Shown: positions 53,240 to 62,151 of the stretch, piece after piece | How the letters are laid out: each line of letters starts with the position of its first letter | How positions within the stretch are numbered: the stretch's first letter is position 1 | Translations under genes and position numbers: made by a program | From: VYFG01 sp965248685 | GTDB lineage: Bacteria; Pseudomonadota; Gammaproteobacteria; Arenicellales; Poriferihabitantaceae | DNA: 64,000 nt | Direction of reading: 5' to 3' | NCBI GenBank assembly: GCA_965248685.1 | Contig: CBDFKC010000004.1 | Coordinates: 496,001-560,000 of the forward strand | Notes under the pieces: generated by a model | Database searches by the model: none | The model's input: the letters and a program-made list of their open reading frames with translations, nothing else | What the model was told of the DNA's origin: nothing

Positions 53240-53778
53240 GCGGAAACTCCCTGATTTAACTCCTGCAGCTTCTGGCCGCAGCGGCGACACACATACCGCT
53301 CGCTGCCGCGGGATATCCGGTTATGGCGATAACTGCTGAGTGAATGTTCGCTGCAGCTGCAGCTGTAAACAAATGATTTAATCTTGCGCCCGGGCAATCC
53401 TGATAAATCATAGTCGCAGGTAACTTGCGGGCGGCATCCAAACGCGAGCATGACGTTCTGCCACTCGCTACCATGAGGTCGGACACCAGCGCGACCAAAT
53501 AACTGATTGACAACATAGTGGGCCACCTCGTGGGGAATGGTGTCTGCCAGATTGCTTTCATAATAGCGGGCAAAGATCCAGGGGTTATAGCGAATCTCCG
53601 GATCACCCTGTCGAATTCGAAACATACCAGCGGATTTTCCGCTGAGATCGAACAGTACAGGAATATGCGGGAGCTTTCGGTTAAAAAGAGCGTTCGCCCG
53701 ATCGATAAAATTCTGGGTGCAATGCAATACATGATCCTGTTGAATCTGGTTGATTGGACTTACAATTGAGAGGCTCAC
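53236..53778 (-). CDS. sprT: SprT-family zinc metalloprotease-like protein
   Basis: A 180-residue SprT/SPRTN-like protein. The zinc-peptidase motif HEVAH is at residues 83-87 (H83, E84, H87) with a further His at 102 (RPHGSEW). A C-terminal zinc ribbon has Cys at 140, 142, 164 and 167. The eukaryotic relative SPRTN cleaves DNA-protein crosslinks; bacterial SprT is less studied. It is divergent from rapA across 62 bp and is coupled to the GIY-YIG gene by a 4-nt overlap. Confidence 0.88.
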   Translation of the reverse strand: MSLSIVSPINQIQQDHVLHCTQNFIDRANALFNRKLPHIPVLFDLSGKSAGMFRIRQGDPEIRYNPWIFARYYESNLADTIPHEVAHYVVNQLFGRAGVRPHGSEWQNVMLAFGCRPQVTCDYDLSGLPGRKIKSFVYSCSCSEHSLSSYRHNRISRGSERYVCRRCGQKLQELNQGVSA

Positions 53779-53840
53779 GTAGCTTTCGATTTCGAATACA
53801 ATACCCGGCTTTATTTTAACCTAAAGGTACCCCCCGCCGT

Positions 53841-56783
53841 ATGGCTGAATTCATCCCCGGTCAGCGCTGGATTAACGACGCGCAGTTGCAAATGGGGCTA
53901 GGTACGGTACTCAGTACCGACTTTCGCACTGTTACGATAATATTTATGGCAACCGGGGAGACCTTCGTCTACGCCAAGGAATCGGTGCCGCTCACCAGGG
54001 TCCGCTTTGCGCCGGGCGATCATATCGTTACTGCAAACGATGTCACCCTGGAGGTGGTTGCGGTTAGCGAGCGGGATGCGCTGTTAACCTATTCGGCCAC
54101 CGATACCTCAGGGGCAGAACACCTGGTCAAAGAGAGCGAACTCAATAATTTCATTCAATTGAACCGTCCTACTGAGCGGTTATTCAATGGTCAGATAGAT
54201 CGTGATTCCTGGTTTGAAGTGCGCTATCAGACCCAACAACTGCGTTGCGTCATCAGCCAGGACGAAATTCACGGTTTGGTCGGTGGCCGGGTAAGTCTGT
54301 TACCCCATCAACTATATATCGCCAATGAAGTGGCAAATCGCTATTGCCCCCGAGTACTGTTGGCGGACGAGGTGGGCCTAGGAAAAACAATTGAGGCCGG
54401 GATGATCCTGCATCATCAGTTAATTACCGAGAGGGCGCGCCGGGTATTGATTGTGGTTCCCGAAAGCCTGACCCATCAATGGCTGGTGGAGATGCTGCGC
54501 AAGTTCAATCTGCATTTCAAAATTTTCGACGCCGAACGAATCGAGGCGCTGACCGAATCAGAAGAAACAGTTGATGGCGAAATCGAACAGGAGGTTAGTC
54601 AGAATCCAAATCCGGATAGCGTTACCCAGAACCCGTTTCACAGTGAACAATTGGTGCTGTGTAGTCTGGAGTTTCTGTGCTCGCGGCCTGACTATTACAA
54701 GCAGTGTCGTAACGGTAACTGGGATTTGCTGGTGGTCGATGAAGCCCATCATCTGGAGTGGTCGGAACAGGATCCGGGCTTCGAATATCAGTTGATCGAG
54801 CAATTGGCGCGTAGAGTTAACGGCATCCTGCTACTCACCGCGACACCGGAGCAGCTCGGAAAATCCAGTCATTTCGCACGCCTGCGTTTGCTTGACCCGA
54901 ATCGTTTTCCGGACTTCTCGCAGTTTGTTGAGGAAGAAAAACAATACGTGCCGATTGCCAACGGGGTAGAAACGCTGATGAACCCTGCCACCGAACCTGA
55001 TTCAGACCAGCTGGCAGTGATTAGACAAATGTTGGGCGCAGACTCCGCTTCGTTAATCGCCAGTGCCCTTGATCGCGCCGCCAGTGAGGACAGCCGCCGG
55101 TTTGCCATTGAGAAAATCATGGAGCAATTGGTAGACCGCCATGGAACCGGACGAGTTCTGTTTCGCAATACTCGTTCTGCAATTAGCGGATTTCCTGAAC
55201 GTGAAGTGCATCATTATCCAGTGCCGTTACCTTCGGCTTACGCAGCGGCATTTGCTGAAATAGCCGGTAGCGAACTGTCGGAAATGCAGCTGTTGTTATG
55301 TCCGGAACTACTATATCAAGCTATCAATTCAACAACATCCTGGACTAGCGTTGACACCAGAGTTGAAGCATTGGCTGAAATTCTGCAGCTGCATAGACGA
55401 GAGAAAATCCTGGTAATTGCGGCCAGTGCAGATACCGCGATGGATCTCGCCCAATGGCTCCGTGTAGCCAAGGGTATTAATGCAGCGGTTTTCCACGAAG
55501 GCATGAGTTTAATTGAACGTGATCGCGGGGCCGCCTGGTTTGCCGATAAAATTTCCGGGACCCAGGTAATGATCTGCTCGGAAATAGGTAGCGAGGGCAG
55601 AAACTTTCAATTTTCCCATCACCTGGTATTGTTCGACTTGCCGTTAAATCCCGATTTATTGGAGCAGAGAATCGGACGCCTGGACCGGATTGGTCAGAGT
55701 GAAACAATTCATTTGCATGTCCTGTACATTCAGAATACGGCTCAGGAAATCATGTATTACTGGTATCACCAGAGTCTCAATGCGTTCTCCAGGACTTGCC
55801 CGGTGGGACATGCGGTGTTCGCCCGGGTCAGGCCGGAGGTAACGGCGGCTTTGCATTATCCTGATGCTGATTACAGCGCATTGATTAATACCAGCGCAGA
55901 ACATTACCATGAACTGACTGCGGCTCTTCAACAGGGGCGTGATCGCCTGCTGGAATTTAATTCCTGCCGATTCGATGTTGCCAATCGTCTGCGAGACAGT
56001 GCGCTTGAACGGGATGATTCCCCCCAGTTGCAGGAGTATATGGAAACCGTGTTTGACTGTTTTGGCGTTGATCATGAAATACATTCAGACGGTTGTTTTG
56101 CGGTCAATCCTGGCTCTCATATGTCCCTGCCATTTCCCCATTTATCCGAGGAAGGAATGACAGTTACCTATTCCAGGGAAGTTGCTTTGAGCTACGAAGA
56201 CGTCAGCTATCTAAGCTGGGATCATCCCTTGGTGACCGGTTCTATGGATTTGCTGCAAGCCGGTGAACTTGGCAATACCTCAGTTATCGCGGTCCCAATA
56301 GAAGGGATCGCCCGGGGGACGCTATTGCTTGAGTCAATTTTCATTCTTGAGTCGGCCTCTTCGGAAAATTTGCAAAGTAGTCGATACCTGGCGCCGACGA
56401 CAATCCGGACGTTTATTGATCAGAACGGAAAACGCTACGACCGACTCCCCAGTTACCGTACCCTGGAAAATAAAAACGAACGACTTCGCCCGGAAATGGC
56501 GCGCAGGATCATTTTGGCTCGTGAATCTCTGCTAAGGAAGATGGTAACCGCCAGTGACAAGCTGGCGAAGCGCCTGGCGCCGGAAATTCTTTCCCAGGCA
56601 GTAGCCAGGACCGGCGTAACCCTGGAACGAGAAATAGAACGTCTGGAGGCTCTAATCGAAGTCAATCCCAATGTTCGTCAGGAAGAAATTGAGTTTTTTA
56701 AGAAACAGTTTACCGATGTCACTGAACGCCTGGAGCGCTCCAGCCTCCGACTGGACGCCCTGCGAGTTATTATCGCAACCTAA
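53841..56783 (+). CDS. rapA: RNA polymerase-associated protein RapA (Swi2/Snf2 ATPase)
   Basis: A 980-residue Swi2/Snf2 ATPase that recycles RNA polymerase during transcription; close to the usual RapA length (about 968). The N-terminal polymerase-binding Tudor-like part starts FIPGQRWINDAQLQMGLGTV. Helicase motifs: I LLADEVGLGKT (about 173-183), II VVDEAHHLEW (about 300), III LLLTATPEQL and VI QRIGRLDRIGQ. A C-terminal domain follows, including a coiled-coil end. It is followed after 18 bp by srkA, so the two form an operon. Confidence 0.96.
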   Translation: MAEFIPGQRWINDAQLQMGLGTVLSTDFRTVTIIFMATGETFVYAKESVPLTRVRFAPGDHIVTANDVTLEVVAVSERDALLTYSATDTSGAEHLVKESELNNFIQLNRPTERLFNGQIDRDSWFEVRYQTQQLRCVISQDEIHGLVGGRVSLLPHQLYIANEVANRYCPRVLLADEVGLGKTIEAGMILHHQLITERARRVLIVVPESLTHQWLVEMLRKFNLHFKIFDAERIEALTESEETVDGEIEQEVSQNPNPDSVTQNPFHSEQLVLCSLEFLCSRPDYYKQCRNGNWDLLVVDEAHHLEWSEQDPGFEYQLIEQLARRVNGILLLTATPEQLGKSSHFARLRLLDPNRFPDFSQFVEEEKQYVPIANGVETLMNPATEPDSDQLAVIRQMLGADSASLIASALDRAASEDSRRFAIEKIMEQLVDRHGTGRVLFRNTRSAISGFPEREVHHYPVPLPSAYAAAFAEIAGSELSEMQLLLCPELLYQAINSTTSWTSVDTRVEALAEILQLHRREKILVIAASADTAMDLAQWLRVAKGINAAVFHEGMSLIERDRGAAWFADKISGTQVMICSEIGSEGRNFQFSHHLVLFDLPLNPDLLEQRIGRLDRIGQSETIHLHVLYIQNTAQEIMYYWYHQSLNAFSRTCPVGHAVFARVRPEVTAALHYPDADYSALINTSAEHYHELTAALQQGRDRLLEFNSCRFDVANRLRDSALERDDSPQLQEYMETVFDCFGVDHEIHSDGCFAVNPGSHMSLPFPHLSEEGMTVTYSREVALSYEDVSYLSWDHPLVTGSMDLLQAGELGNTSVIAVPIEGIARGTLLLESIFILESASSENLQSSRYLAPTTIRTFIDQNGKRYDRLPSYRTLENKNERLRPEMARRIILARESLLRKMVTASDKLAKRLAPEILSQAVARTGVTLEREIERLEALIEVNPNVRQEEIEFFKKQFTDVTERLERSSLRLDALRVIIAT

Positions 56784-56801
56784 ACCAACCTGGTATTGCA
56801 G

Positions 56802-57797
56802 ATGGATAGTTCCAATAATGTTCTGGCGTTCCAGAATCTAACACCGGAACAAATGCTGGACGCTGTTGAGCAGCATGGGATTCGTTGCGATGGCCGGTTC
56901 CTAGCCCTCAACAGTTACGAAAACAGGGTGTTTCAGGTTGGGGTAGAGGAAAGCGGACCGGTGGTTGTTAAATTCTACCGTCCGGGTCGGTGGACAGATG
57001 CCAGCATTCTGGAGGAACACCAATTTACCCTACAACTGGCCGCGGCAGAAATCCCGGTAATAGCGCCCATCGAAGACGAATCAGGTAATACTTTGCATTT
57101 CGTCGGCCCTTATCGATTTAGCATCAGTCCCTGTCGAGGCGGACGAGCGCCAGAACTGGACAATGCCGATCATCTTGAAATGCTTGGTCGTTTTGTCGGG
57201 CGTATGCATGCGGTGGGTGCGGCCGAGCAATATCAGCATAGGCCCAAAATTAGTATCGATTCATACGCCGTACGACCCAATCGGTTTATTCTCGACAATG
57301 ATTTCATTCCCAGCCATCTGATCGAAGCCTGGACCAGCCTGATTGAAGTCCTGATTCGTCAGATCGGAAATTGCTTTGACCGCGCCGGGTCGGTGAATGC
57401 TATTCGGCTGCACGGAGATCTCCATCACGGAAATGTTTTGTGGACCGAGCGAGGTCCCCATATCGTTGACTTTGACGATGCCAGAACTGGACCTGCAATT
57501 CAGGATTTGTGGATGTTTCTATCGGGAGACCGGCCTTATATGAGCGCTCGACTAGGGGATTTACTCGAAGGGTATACCCAGTTTTATGATTTTGATCCAG
57601 CAGAGCTGCACTTACTTGAGGCCTTGCGTACGCTACGTATGATTCACCATCCGGGATGGCTGGCATCACGCTGGCAAGACCCGGCATTTCCCTTTGCCTT
57701 TCCCTGGTTTAATACGGTTCAATATTGGGAGCAGCAGATTCTCGACTTGCGAGAACAGTCCGCATTGATGGACGAAGAACCATTAGTATGGTCATAG
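56802..57797 (+). CDS. srkA: Stress response kinase A (SrkA/YihE)
   Basis: A 331-residue protein kinase of the aminoglycoside-phosphotransferase fold. LNSYENRVFQVGVEE is the glycine-loop region, VVVKFYRPGRW carries the ATP-binding Lys, RLHGDLHHGNVLW is the catalytic loop and HIVDFDDARTGPAIQDLWMF the DFD metal-binding segment. In E. coli SrkA counteracts stress-induced death. I start at ATG 56802, two codons inside the longest frame, which opens with TTG 56796. It directly follows rapA. Confidence 0.93.
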   Translation: MDSSNNVLAFQNLTPEQMLDAVEQHGIRCDGRFLALNSYENRVFQVGVEESGPVVVKFYRPGRWTDASILEEHQFTLQLAAAEIPVIAPIEDESGNTLHFVGPYRFSISPCRGGRAPELDNADHLEMLGRFVGRMHAVGAAEQYQHRPKISIDSYAVRPNRFILDNDFIPSHLIEAWTSLIEVLIRQIGNCFDRAGSVNAIRLHGDLHHGNVLWTERGPHIVDFDDARTGPAIQDLWMFLSGDRPYMSARLGDLLEGYTQFYDFDPAELHLLEALRTLRMIHHPGWLASRWQDPAFPFAFPWFNTVQYWEQQILDLREQSALMDEEPLVWS

Positions 57798-57823
57798 TAG
57801 TCGGACACCCAAGGCTGGATCTT

Positions 57824-58154
57824 TCAGGACTGTAAATTTAGTGATTTTTCGATAAATTGGCAGATTTCTGTTATCGAAATATCCGCTTCAGGTAGCTCGT
57901 GGTAAAACTCGAATACATGCCACATTTCTTCCCACACCCGAAGCTCTACCGAAACTCCTGCTTGCCGCATAACCAGAGACAGGTTGACGCATTGGCTTAG
58001 TAGCAGGTCCCGAGTGCCACGTTTTACGTATCGCGCCAATATTATCAGCGGTTATAGCGGTGACACCGACAAACGGAAGGTTATCTTCAATGTGCGTCTT
58101 GACCTGATTACTGATAAGACTTTTCGCGGAAAAGTAAGAGTCATGTTCTGTCAT
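57824..58154 (-). pseudogene. Alpha/beta-hydrolase (esterase) remnant
   Basis: Two overlapping minus-strand frames. One (about 58154-58050) starts MTEHDSYFSAKSLISNQVKT, and the other (58039-57824) gives LVMRQAGVSVELRVWEEMWH followed by VFEFYHELPEADISITEICQ, the C-terminal end of an acetyl-esterase-like hydrolase. The nucleophile domain is missing, and the join needs a frameshift and a deletion. It is probably a decayed gene between srkA and the next hydrolase. Confidence 0.55.
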
Positions 58155-58157
58155 GGG

Positions 58158-58907
58158 TCAGCTCTCCGGTATTAATCCGCCGATAACGTCTGTTATAAAT
58201 TCAATATCCTGTTCTCGGGACAGTCGATGGTCGGCGTCTTTTATTAGGTGAAGACTAACATTCGAACTCACCAAACGTTGAGAGATATGCAAACTGGTTT
58301 GCCAGGGGACATCACTATCTCGGGCACCATGAATTAACCGAACCGGACAGTCGATATCTATGGTCTGATGGAGCAACAAGTGGTTTCTCCCTTCTTCCAC
58401 CAGCGTTCTGGAAATGATATCGGGTTCATCAGTAGAGTCAGACTGTCGTGTAATAAATCCGTCTGACATCATTTTTTTGCGTTGATCCGGATCGAGTTTG
58501 TGCCAGATCAGGGATTCGGTAAAGTCACAGGCGCTGGCGATACCAACCATGCCCGCGACCCTGGAGGGACGCTGTATCGCGGTGAGTAGCATCAGCCAGG
58601 CACCCATGGAGGAACCCACCAGCAATTGCGGTCCCGCGGTTAGATGATCGATAACATCCAGGCTATCTGCCAGCCAGCGTCCAATTGTGCCGTCGCGAAA
58701 CGCGCCGTCAGACGAGCCGTGACCAAAGTAATCAAAGCGAACCAGGGCGCTTCCCCTAGCACGGCTCCAACACTCCAGAGCCCGCGCTTTATTGCCGTTC
58801 ATATCGGCGCGAAAACCACCAAAGAAAATTATGCCGGGTAACGCTCCCGGGGATTGATGGTAACCAATCGAGTAGCCCCGATTGGTGTTAAATCTGGATG
58901 CGGTCAA
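58158..58907 (-). CDS. Alpha/beta hydrolase (ABHD10-like)
   Basis: A 249-residue cytoplasmic alpha/beta hydrolase. The oxyanion strand is GIIFFGGFRADMNG, the nucleophile elbow LLVGSSMGAW (G-S-S-M-G), the acidic residue in LIHGARDSDVPW and the His in KDADHRLS. The overall pattern resembles ABHD10-type thioesterases. The start is a TTG at 58907 with GAGG 5 nt upstream. It follows the methyltransferase gene by 9 nt, so both are likely co-transcribed. Substrate unknown. Confidence 0.85.
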   Translation of the reverse strand: MTASRFNTNRGYSIGYHQSPGALPGIIFFGGFRADMNGNKARALECWSRARGSALVRFDYFGHGSSDGAFRDGTIGRWLADSLDVIDHLTAGPQLLVGSSMGAWLMLLTAIQRPSRVAGMVGIASACDFTESLIWHKLDPDQRKKMMSDGFITRQSDSTDEPDIISRTLVEEGRNHLLLHQTIDIDCPVRLIHGARDSDVPWQTSLHISQRLVSSNVSLHLIKDADHRLSREQDIEFITDVIGGLIPES

Positions 58908-58916
58908 TGCCTCAGA

Positions 58917-59567
58917 TTATGCTTCTTCGCAGCCGGTTCTGATTTGCTTCTTCCAGTATACATCGCCCTTTTCCAGCACCACGATGGAGTCATAGAAAGA
59001 CATTCCCATAGTGGTCCTAGAGAATTCGGTTTCTTCCACATCGCCGCGACTGAGTTCTGCATTTAATTCATCGATGAAACCTTTACAACGATTAACAAAT
59101 GATTCAGGTTTGTCTTTACCGCCTCCCCATCTTTCCCAGTAGGCGGTATGCATGTCTTCAACCATATAAATACTGTTCTTGCCCATTTTTGGGTACAGAA
59201 AATCGAAAGTGGCATTAACATGCCACATGGCGTGGCTACCGTCATCCAGAACAATATCCGGAACCCCGAATTCGTCAATAATTTGTTGAAGGAACTTGCT
59301 GTCGCCTTGATCTCCAGTACGGACAAAAATTCCATCCTGCTCATAATCTTTGCATTCAGGTTTGATATCGATGCCGACAATTTTGGCGTAAGGTCCAAAA
59401 AACTGTTGCCACATTTGTAGAGAGCCACCTTCAGATACCCCGATTTCAAGAAAAAACAATGATCGATTTTTCCAGGCTGAAAAATGTCTCTCATAGACCG
59501 GGAAATAATGGGACCACTTGAAAGCGCCCCGCTCTTTATGGGTTAAAAAATCAGCGAATAAACTCAT
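58917..59567 (-). CDS. SAM-dependent methyltransferase (sugar O-methyltransferase-like)
   Basis: A 216-residue class I methyltransferase. HKERGAFKWSHYFPVYERHF precedes the SAM site SLFFLEIGVSEGGSLQMWQQ; further conserved blocks are IVGIDIKPECKDYEQDGIFV, RTGDQGDS, DIVLDDGSHAM and YMVEDMHTAYW. These match methyltransferases of sugar moieties (MycE-like) found in natural-product and surface-glycan loci. DDGSH is the usual metal-binding motif. It forms a unit with the downstream alpha/beta hydrolase. Confidence 0.85.
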   Translation of the reverse strand: MSLFADFLTHKERGAFKWSHYFPVYERHFSAWKNRSLFFLEIGVSEGGSLQMWQQFFGPYAKIVGIDIKPECKDYEQDGIFVRTGDQGDSKFLQQIIDEFGVPDIVLDDGSHAMWHVNATFDFLYPKMGKNSIYMVEDMHTAYWERWGGGKDKPESFVNRCKGFIDELNAELSRGDVEETEFSRTTMGMSFYDSIVVLEKGDVYWKKQIRTGCEEA

Positions 59568-59623
59568 TGCTAAGACCTCGTACTAAATAGTCAATATATT
59601 GGCAGGAAAATCGTGGGGCTATT

Positions 59624-59791
59624 CTAGGGAGCCTCTGCAAAAGTCTGGGCGAGAAAGATTGAGATGAAAAATGATCAAGATCAAGGCGCAAAATGCACGT
59701 AATAGCAGGGCTATTGCGAAGTTTTGCAACGCTGATATTGGTTATTTTTCGCTCAAGCTTTCCGGTCATGACTTTTGCAGAGGTTCCCTAG
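59624..59791. mobile_element. 160-bp IS5-like miniature element with CTAG target duplication
   Basis: An 18-bp terminal inverted repeat (GGAGCCTCTGCAAAAGTC at 59628-59645; the right end at 59770-59787 has one mismatch) bounds a 160-bp non-coding element. CTAG flanks it at 59624-59627 and 59788-59791 as a 4-bp target duplication. The right flank abuts the stop codon of the haloacid dehalogenase gene. Ends and CTAG target fit the IS5 group, as I recall it. The left end lies about 57 bp upstream of the methyltransferase start, so it may carry or alter that promoter. Confidence 0.85.
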
Positions 59792-60499
59792 CTAACAACC
59801 AAGTTGATCGGCTAGCTCGGTAAAGCTGTTGGCGATAAAACTAAACTCGTGTTCCGCTGCTAAATCAATTTCCTGGTTCGGTCCGTATTCTGTTGGCCTG
59901 GCGACAAATGCGGTATGCATACCGTGGCTGGCCGCCTTTACTAAGTCCCCATTGTGCGCGGCTACCATGCAACATTGTTGGGGTTGGAGTCCGAGTAAAC
60001 TGATCGAATCAAGATAGGCGCCGGGTAACGGTTTGTAATGTCTGACGACTTCCGCACCTAAAATCATGTCCCAGGGTAAATCTGAATGCTTGGCCATATT
60101 AACCAGCAATGCCACATTGCCATTGGAAATTGTCGACAGAACAAATTTCTTTTTTAATCGATAGAGCCCTTCAACCACGTCAGACCATGGCATTAGCCTG
60201 TGCCAAACCCGATTTAGCTGGTCAATGTCTTGTTCGTTCCAATTGCACAATTGATATTTGGCCAAGAGCTCATTAAGACTCTCACGATGGAGCGCGTCAA
60301 GAATTGTCCATGCCCGATTACCGCTGCGAACCGCCTCCATTGAGGGTTGGTATTTGGCTCGCCATTCGTCCGCAAATACGGCCCAGTCGATACATATTCC
60401 CCTAGCCTGGTTTATCTCCTGACCTTCATTGATGATTGAAGAACGCCAGTCGACTACAGTGCCGAATACGTCGAAACACAAAGCGCGTATATCTTGCAT
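59792..60499 (-). CDS. Haloacid dehalogenase, type II (HAD superfamily)
   Basis: A 235-residue HAD hydrolase. The nucleophile Asp10 is in ALCFDVFGTVVDW; further motifs are LSTISNGN (motif II), HYKPLPGAYLDS (Lys of motif III) and CCMVAAHNGDL (motif IV). The DVFGT...W and AAHNGDL forms are characteristic of L-2-haloacid dehalogenases. It would hydrolyse a 2-haloalkanoate or a similar substrate; true substrate unknown. It stands alone with a miniature element directly at its stop codon. Confidence 0.88.
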   Translation of the reverse strand: MQDIRALCFDVFGTVVDWRSSIINEGQEINQARGICIDWAVFADEWRAKYQPSMEAVRSGNRAWTILDALHRESLNELLAKYQLCNWNEQDIDQLNRVWHRLMPWSDVVEGLYRLKKKFVLSTISNGNVALLVNMAKHSDLPWDMILGAEVVRHYKPLPGAYLDSISLLGLQPQQCCMVAAHNGDLVKAASHGMHTAFVARPTEYGPNQEIDLAAEHEFSFIANSFTELADQLGC

Positions 60500-60603
60500 G
60501 GCCAGTACTAAATCGTTTGAATCGGGCCAGCGAGAGTAGCCAAAGCGAATTCTTATTACAATGCTGGAGTCTTAATAAAACTAATTAAGGGTTAGCTGCA
60601 AAA

Positions 60604-61035
60604 CTACTGGTATTCTCTTTGTATGCCGGTAATAAAAGATAGTGCTCCGGCAGTAGTGCCACATTCGACACCCGAGATTAGAAACCGAATTCTCTTGCCG
60701 GATTCCGCTGCAGACATAATTTGTTCAACCTGAAAATCGTTAGCAGAATCACCCAAACCCGTACTCCTACTACTAATGAACGGGATTCTTGATAATCGAA
60801 AAACCATTATTGCAGGGTTGGAGCAGACCGAGGGGTTTACAGTATTCGGAACCACGAACTCAATATACAAAGCAAGCCCGCCCCGTAGAGAAAGTACCTC
60901 ATCTATTGTTTTATACTCGGTCCATTGATTGTCTGCAGAATGCGCGGTCGAAGTTACAACCGATAGCAATAATCCCAGCAGAATTTCTCGAATTGGTCTT
61001 CCAATACTACAATTATCAATACATTTTATTTTCAC
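60604..61035 (-). CDS. Small secreted protein, paralogue pair member 1
   Basis: A 143-residue exported protein with signal peptide REILLGLLLSVVTSTAHSAD. The mature part has GGLALYIEFVVPNTVNPSVC and MSAAESGKRIRFLISGVECG. It is clearly a duplicate of the next gene upstream (same motifs, about half identical by eye), and a more distant relative is at 39204. GTG start at 61035 with a strong GGAGG 7 nt upstream. Two conserved Cys may form a disulphide. Function unknown, probably periplasmic. Confidence 0.75.
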   Translation of the reverse strand: MKIKCIDNCSIGRPIREILLGLLLSVVTSTAHSADNQWTEYKTIDEVLSLRGGLALYIEFVVPNTVNPSVCSNPAIMVFRLSRIPFISSRSTGLGDSANDFQVEQIMSAAESGKRIRFLISGVECGTTAGALSFITGIQREYQ

Positions 61036-61115
61036 CTTTCCCTCCTTGTTTATGTAGCGAAGTTAGTCTTAAGTGTGAGCGATAGATGAAGCGATATCAC
61101 CCAATATTCTGCTCC

Positions 61116-61523
61116 CTAGTATTGCCTTTCGAGACCGATAATATTGGCCAACGCACCCAATGTCGTGCCACACTCAACGCCGGAGATTAGAAACCTGATA
61201 TTTTTACCAGTCTCGGCGGCGCCGATTATTTGCCTAATTTGGGTTTCGTTCGAAGTGTCTATCAATGGACGGGTTCTTCCAAAATTATCTACTCCTTGGA
61301 ACCGAAATGCCATTACCTCGAAATTTGTGCACGAAGATGGATTTACTGTGTTTGGAACGACGAAACCTATATATAGTGCACGCCCGCCCTTCAACGAAAA
61401 AATTTTGTCGATGGCGTTGAATTCAGTCCAAACATGGTCAGCCGAATGTGCGGCAGGAATCATTAGCAACATCAAACTTCCCAGAATAGCGCTTCCAACT
61501 GTTCTGTATTTTCCAATTAACAT
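61116..61523 (-). CDS. Small secreted protein, paralogue pair member 2
   Basis: A 135-residue exported protein with signal peptide GSAILGSLMLLMIPAAHSAD. Segments GGRALYIGFVVPNTVNPSSC and GAAETGKNIRFLISGVECGT match the 60.6-kb paralogue; the two genes are 80 bp apart in tandem and arose by duplication. GAGGTG precedes its ATG at 61523. No known domain. Confidence 0.75.
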   Translation of the reverse strand: MLIGKYRTVGSAILGSLMLLMIPAAHSADHVWTEFNAIDKIFSLKGGRALYIGFVVPNTVNPSSCTNFEVMAFRFQGVDNFGRTRPLIDTSNETQIRQIIGAAETGKNIRFLISGVECGTTLGALANIIGLERQY

Positions 61524-61641
61524 ATTACACCTCTATCGATCAGTTTTGATTTAAGTCCTTGTTTCTAGCCGAACTCCCATAATTCAACTGCAGTATAGAG
61601 GAAAGGAATTCAGATCGCTAATTATCCTGACAGTACCCCAA

Positions 61642-62151
61642 TTATCTTCCCGACATTACGTTCGGTAAAATTATTGCCTCTCTTTGAATCGCTGCCAGTT
61701 CAAGATTATCCCCGGACCCACCACGGTCAACCACAATAAAATCCCGCTGATTTCCAGTAACGATTTGAAAATGATGCCAGGTGTTTTTATAAAAATTTAT
61801 ACCCTGATAGCCGTCGGTAACAAACAGGGTAAGATCCTCCGCGGTCAATTGGTCTCCCGGTTTTCCGACCAGAACCAAAAACGGTTCATGATCCATTGGT
61901 AGAAAAGCCTGACTACCTAGAGGGTGGCGCTCCATAGATTCTACATAATGCGGTAGAGGCAATGGTGAGGTTCGAAATATACTAACAATGGGGCGCCCAC
62001 CCTGGGTCTCGGCGTCTATGGTAAACAGATCATGGTAACGGGTAGTAAGCCCTTCGTTTATGGCTAGCTGCTGAGCCTTATCGAGTTCGATAACTTCGCC
62101 GTACAAGCTAAAACCCTCGGCGGTTAGCGGAACCGGTGAAAGCTCTTTCAC
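61642..62151 (-). CDS. allA: Ureidoglycolate lyase (AllA)
   Basis: A 169-residue cupin-fold enzyme that splits ureidoglycolate into glyoxylate and urea, the last step of allantoate use here. The family signature is VESMERHPLGSQAFLPMDHE, followed by FLVLVGKPGDQ and NTWHHFQIV with the metal-site His. GTG start at 62151, overlapping the alc stop by one base, so the genes are co-translated. It is the third gene of the leftward puuE-alc-allA operon. Confidence 0.93.
   Translation of the reverse strand: MKELSPVPLTAEGFSLYGEVIELDKAQQLAINEGLTTRYHDLFTIDAETQGGRPIVSIFRTSPLPLPHYVESMERHPLGSQAFLPMDHEPFLVLVGKPGDQLTAEDLTLFVTDGYQGINFYKNTWHHFQIVTGNQRDFIVVDRGGSGDNLELAAIQREAIILPNVMSGR

Noticed and set aside
57888..58154. 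Intact 88-residue gene downstream of the alpha/beta hydrolase
   Set aside because: Its second half is out of frame relative to the recognisable esterase C-terminus; it fits a frameshifted remnant better.
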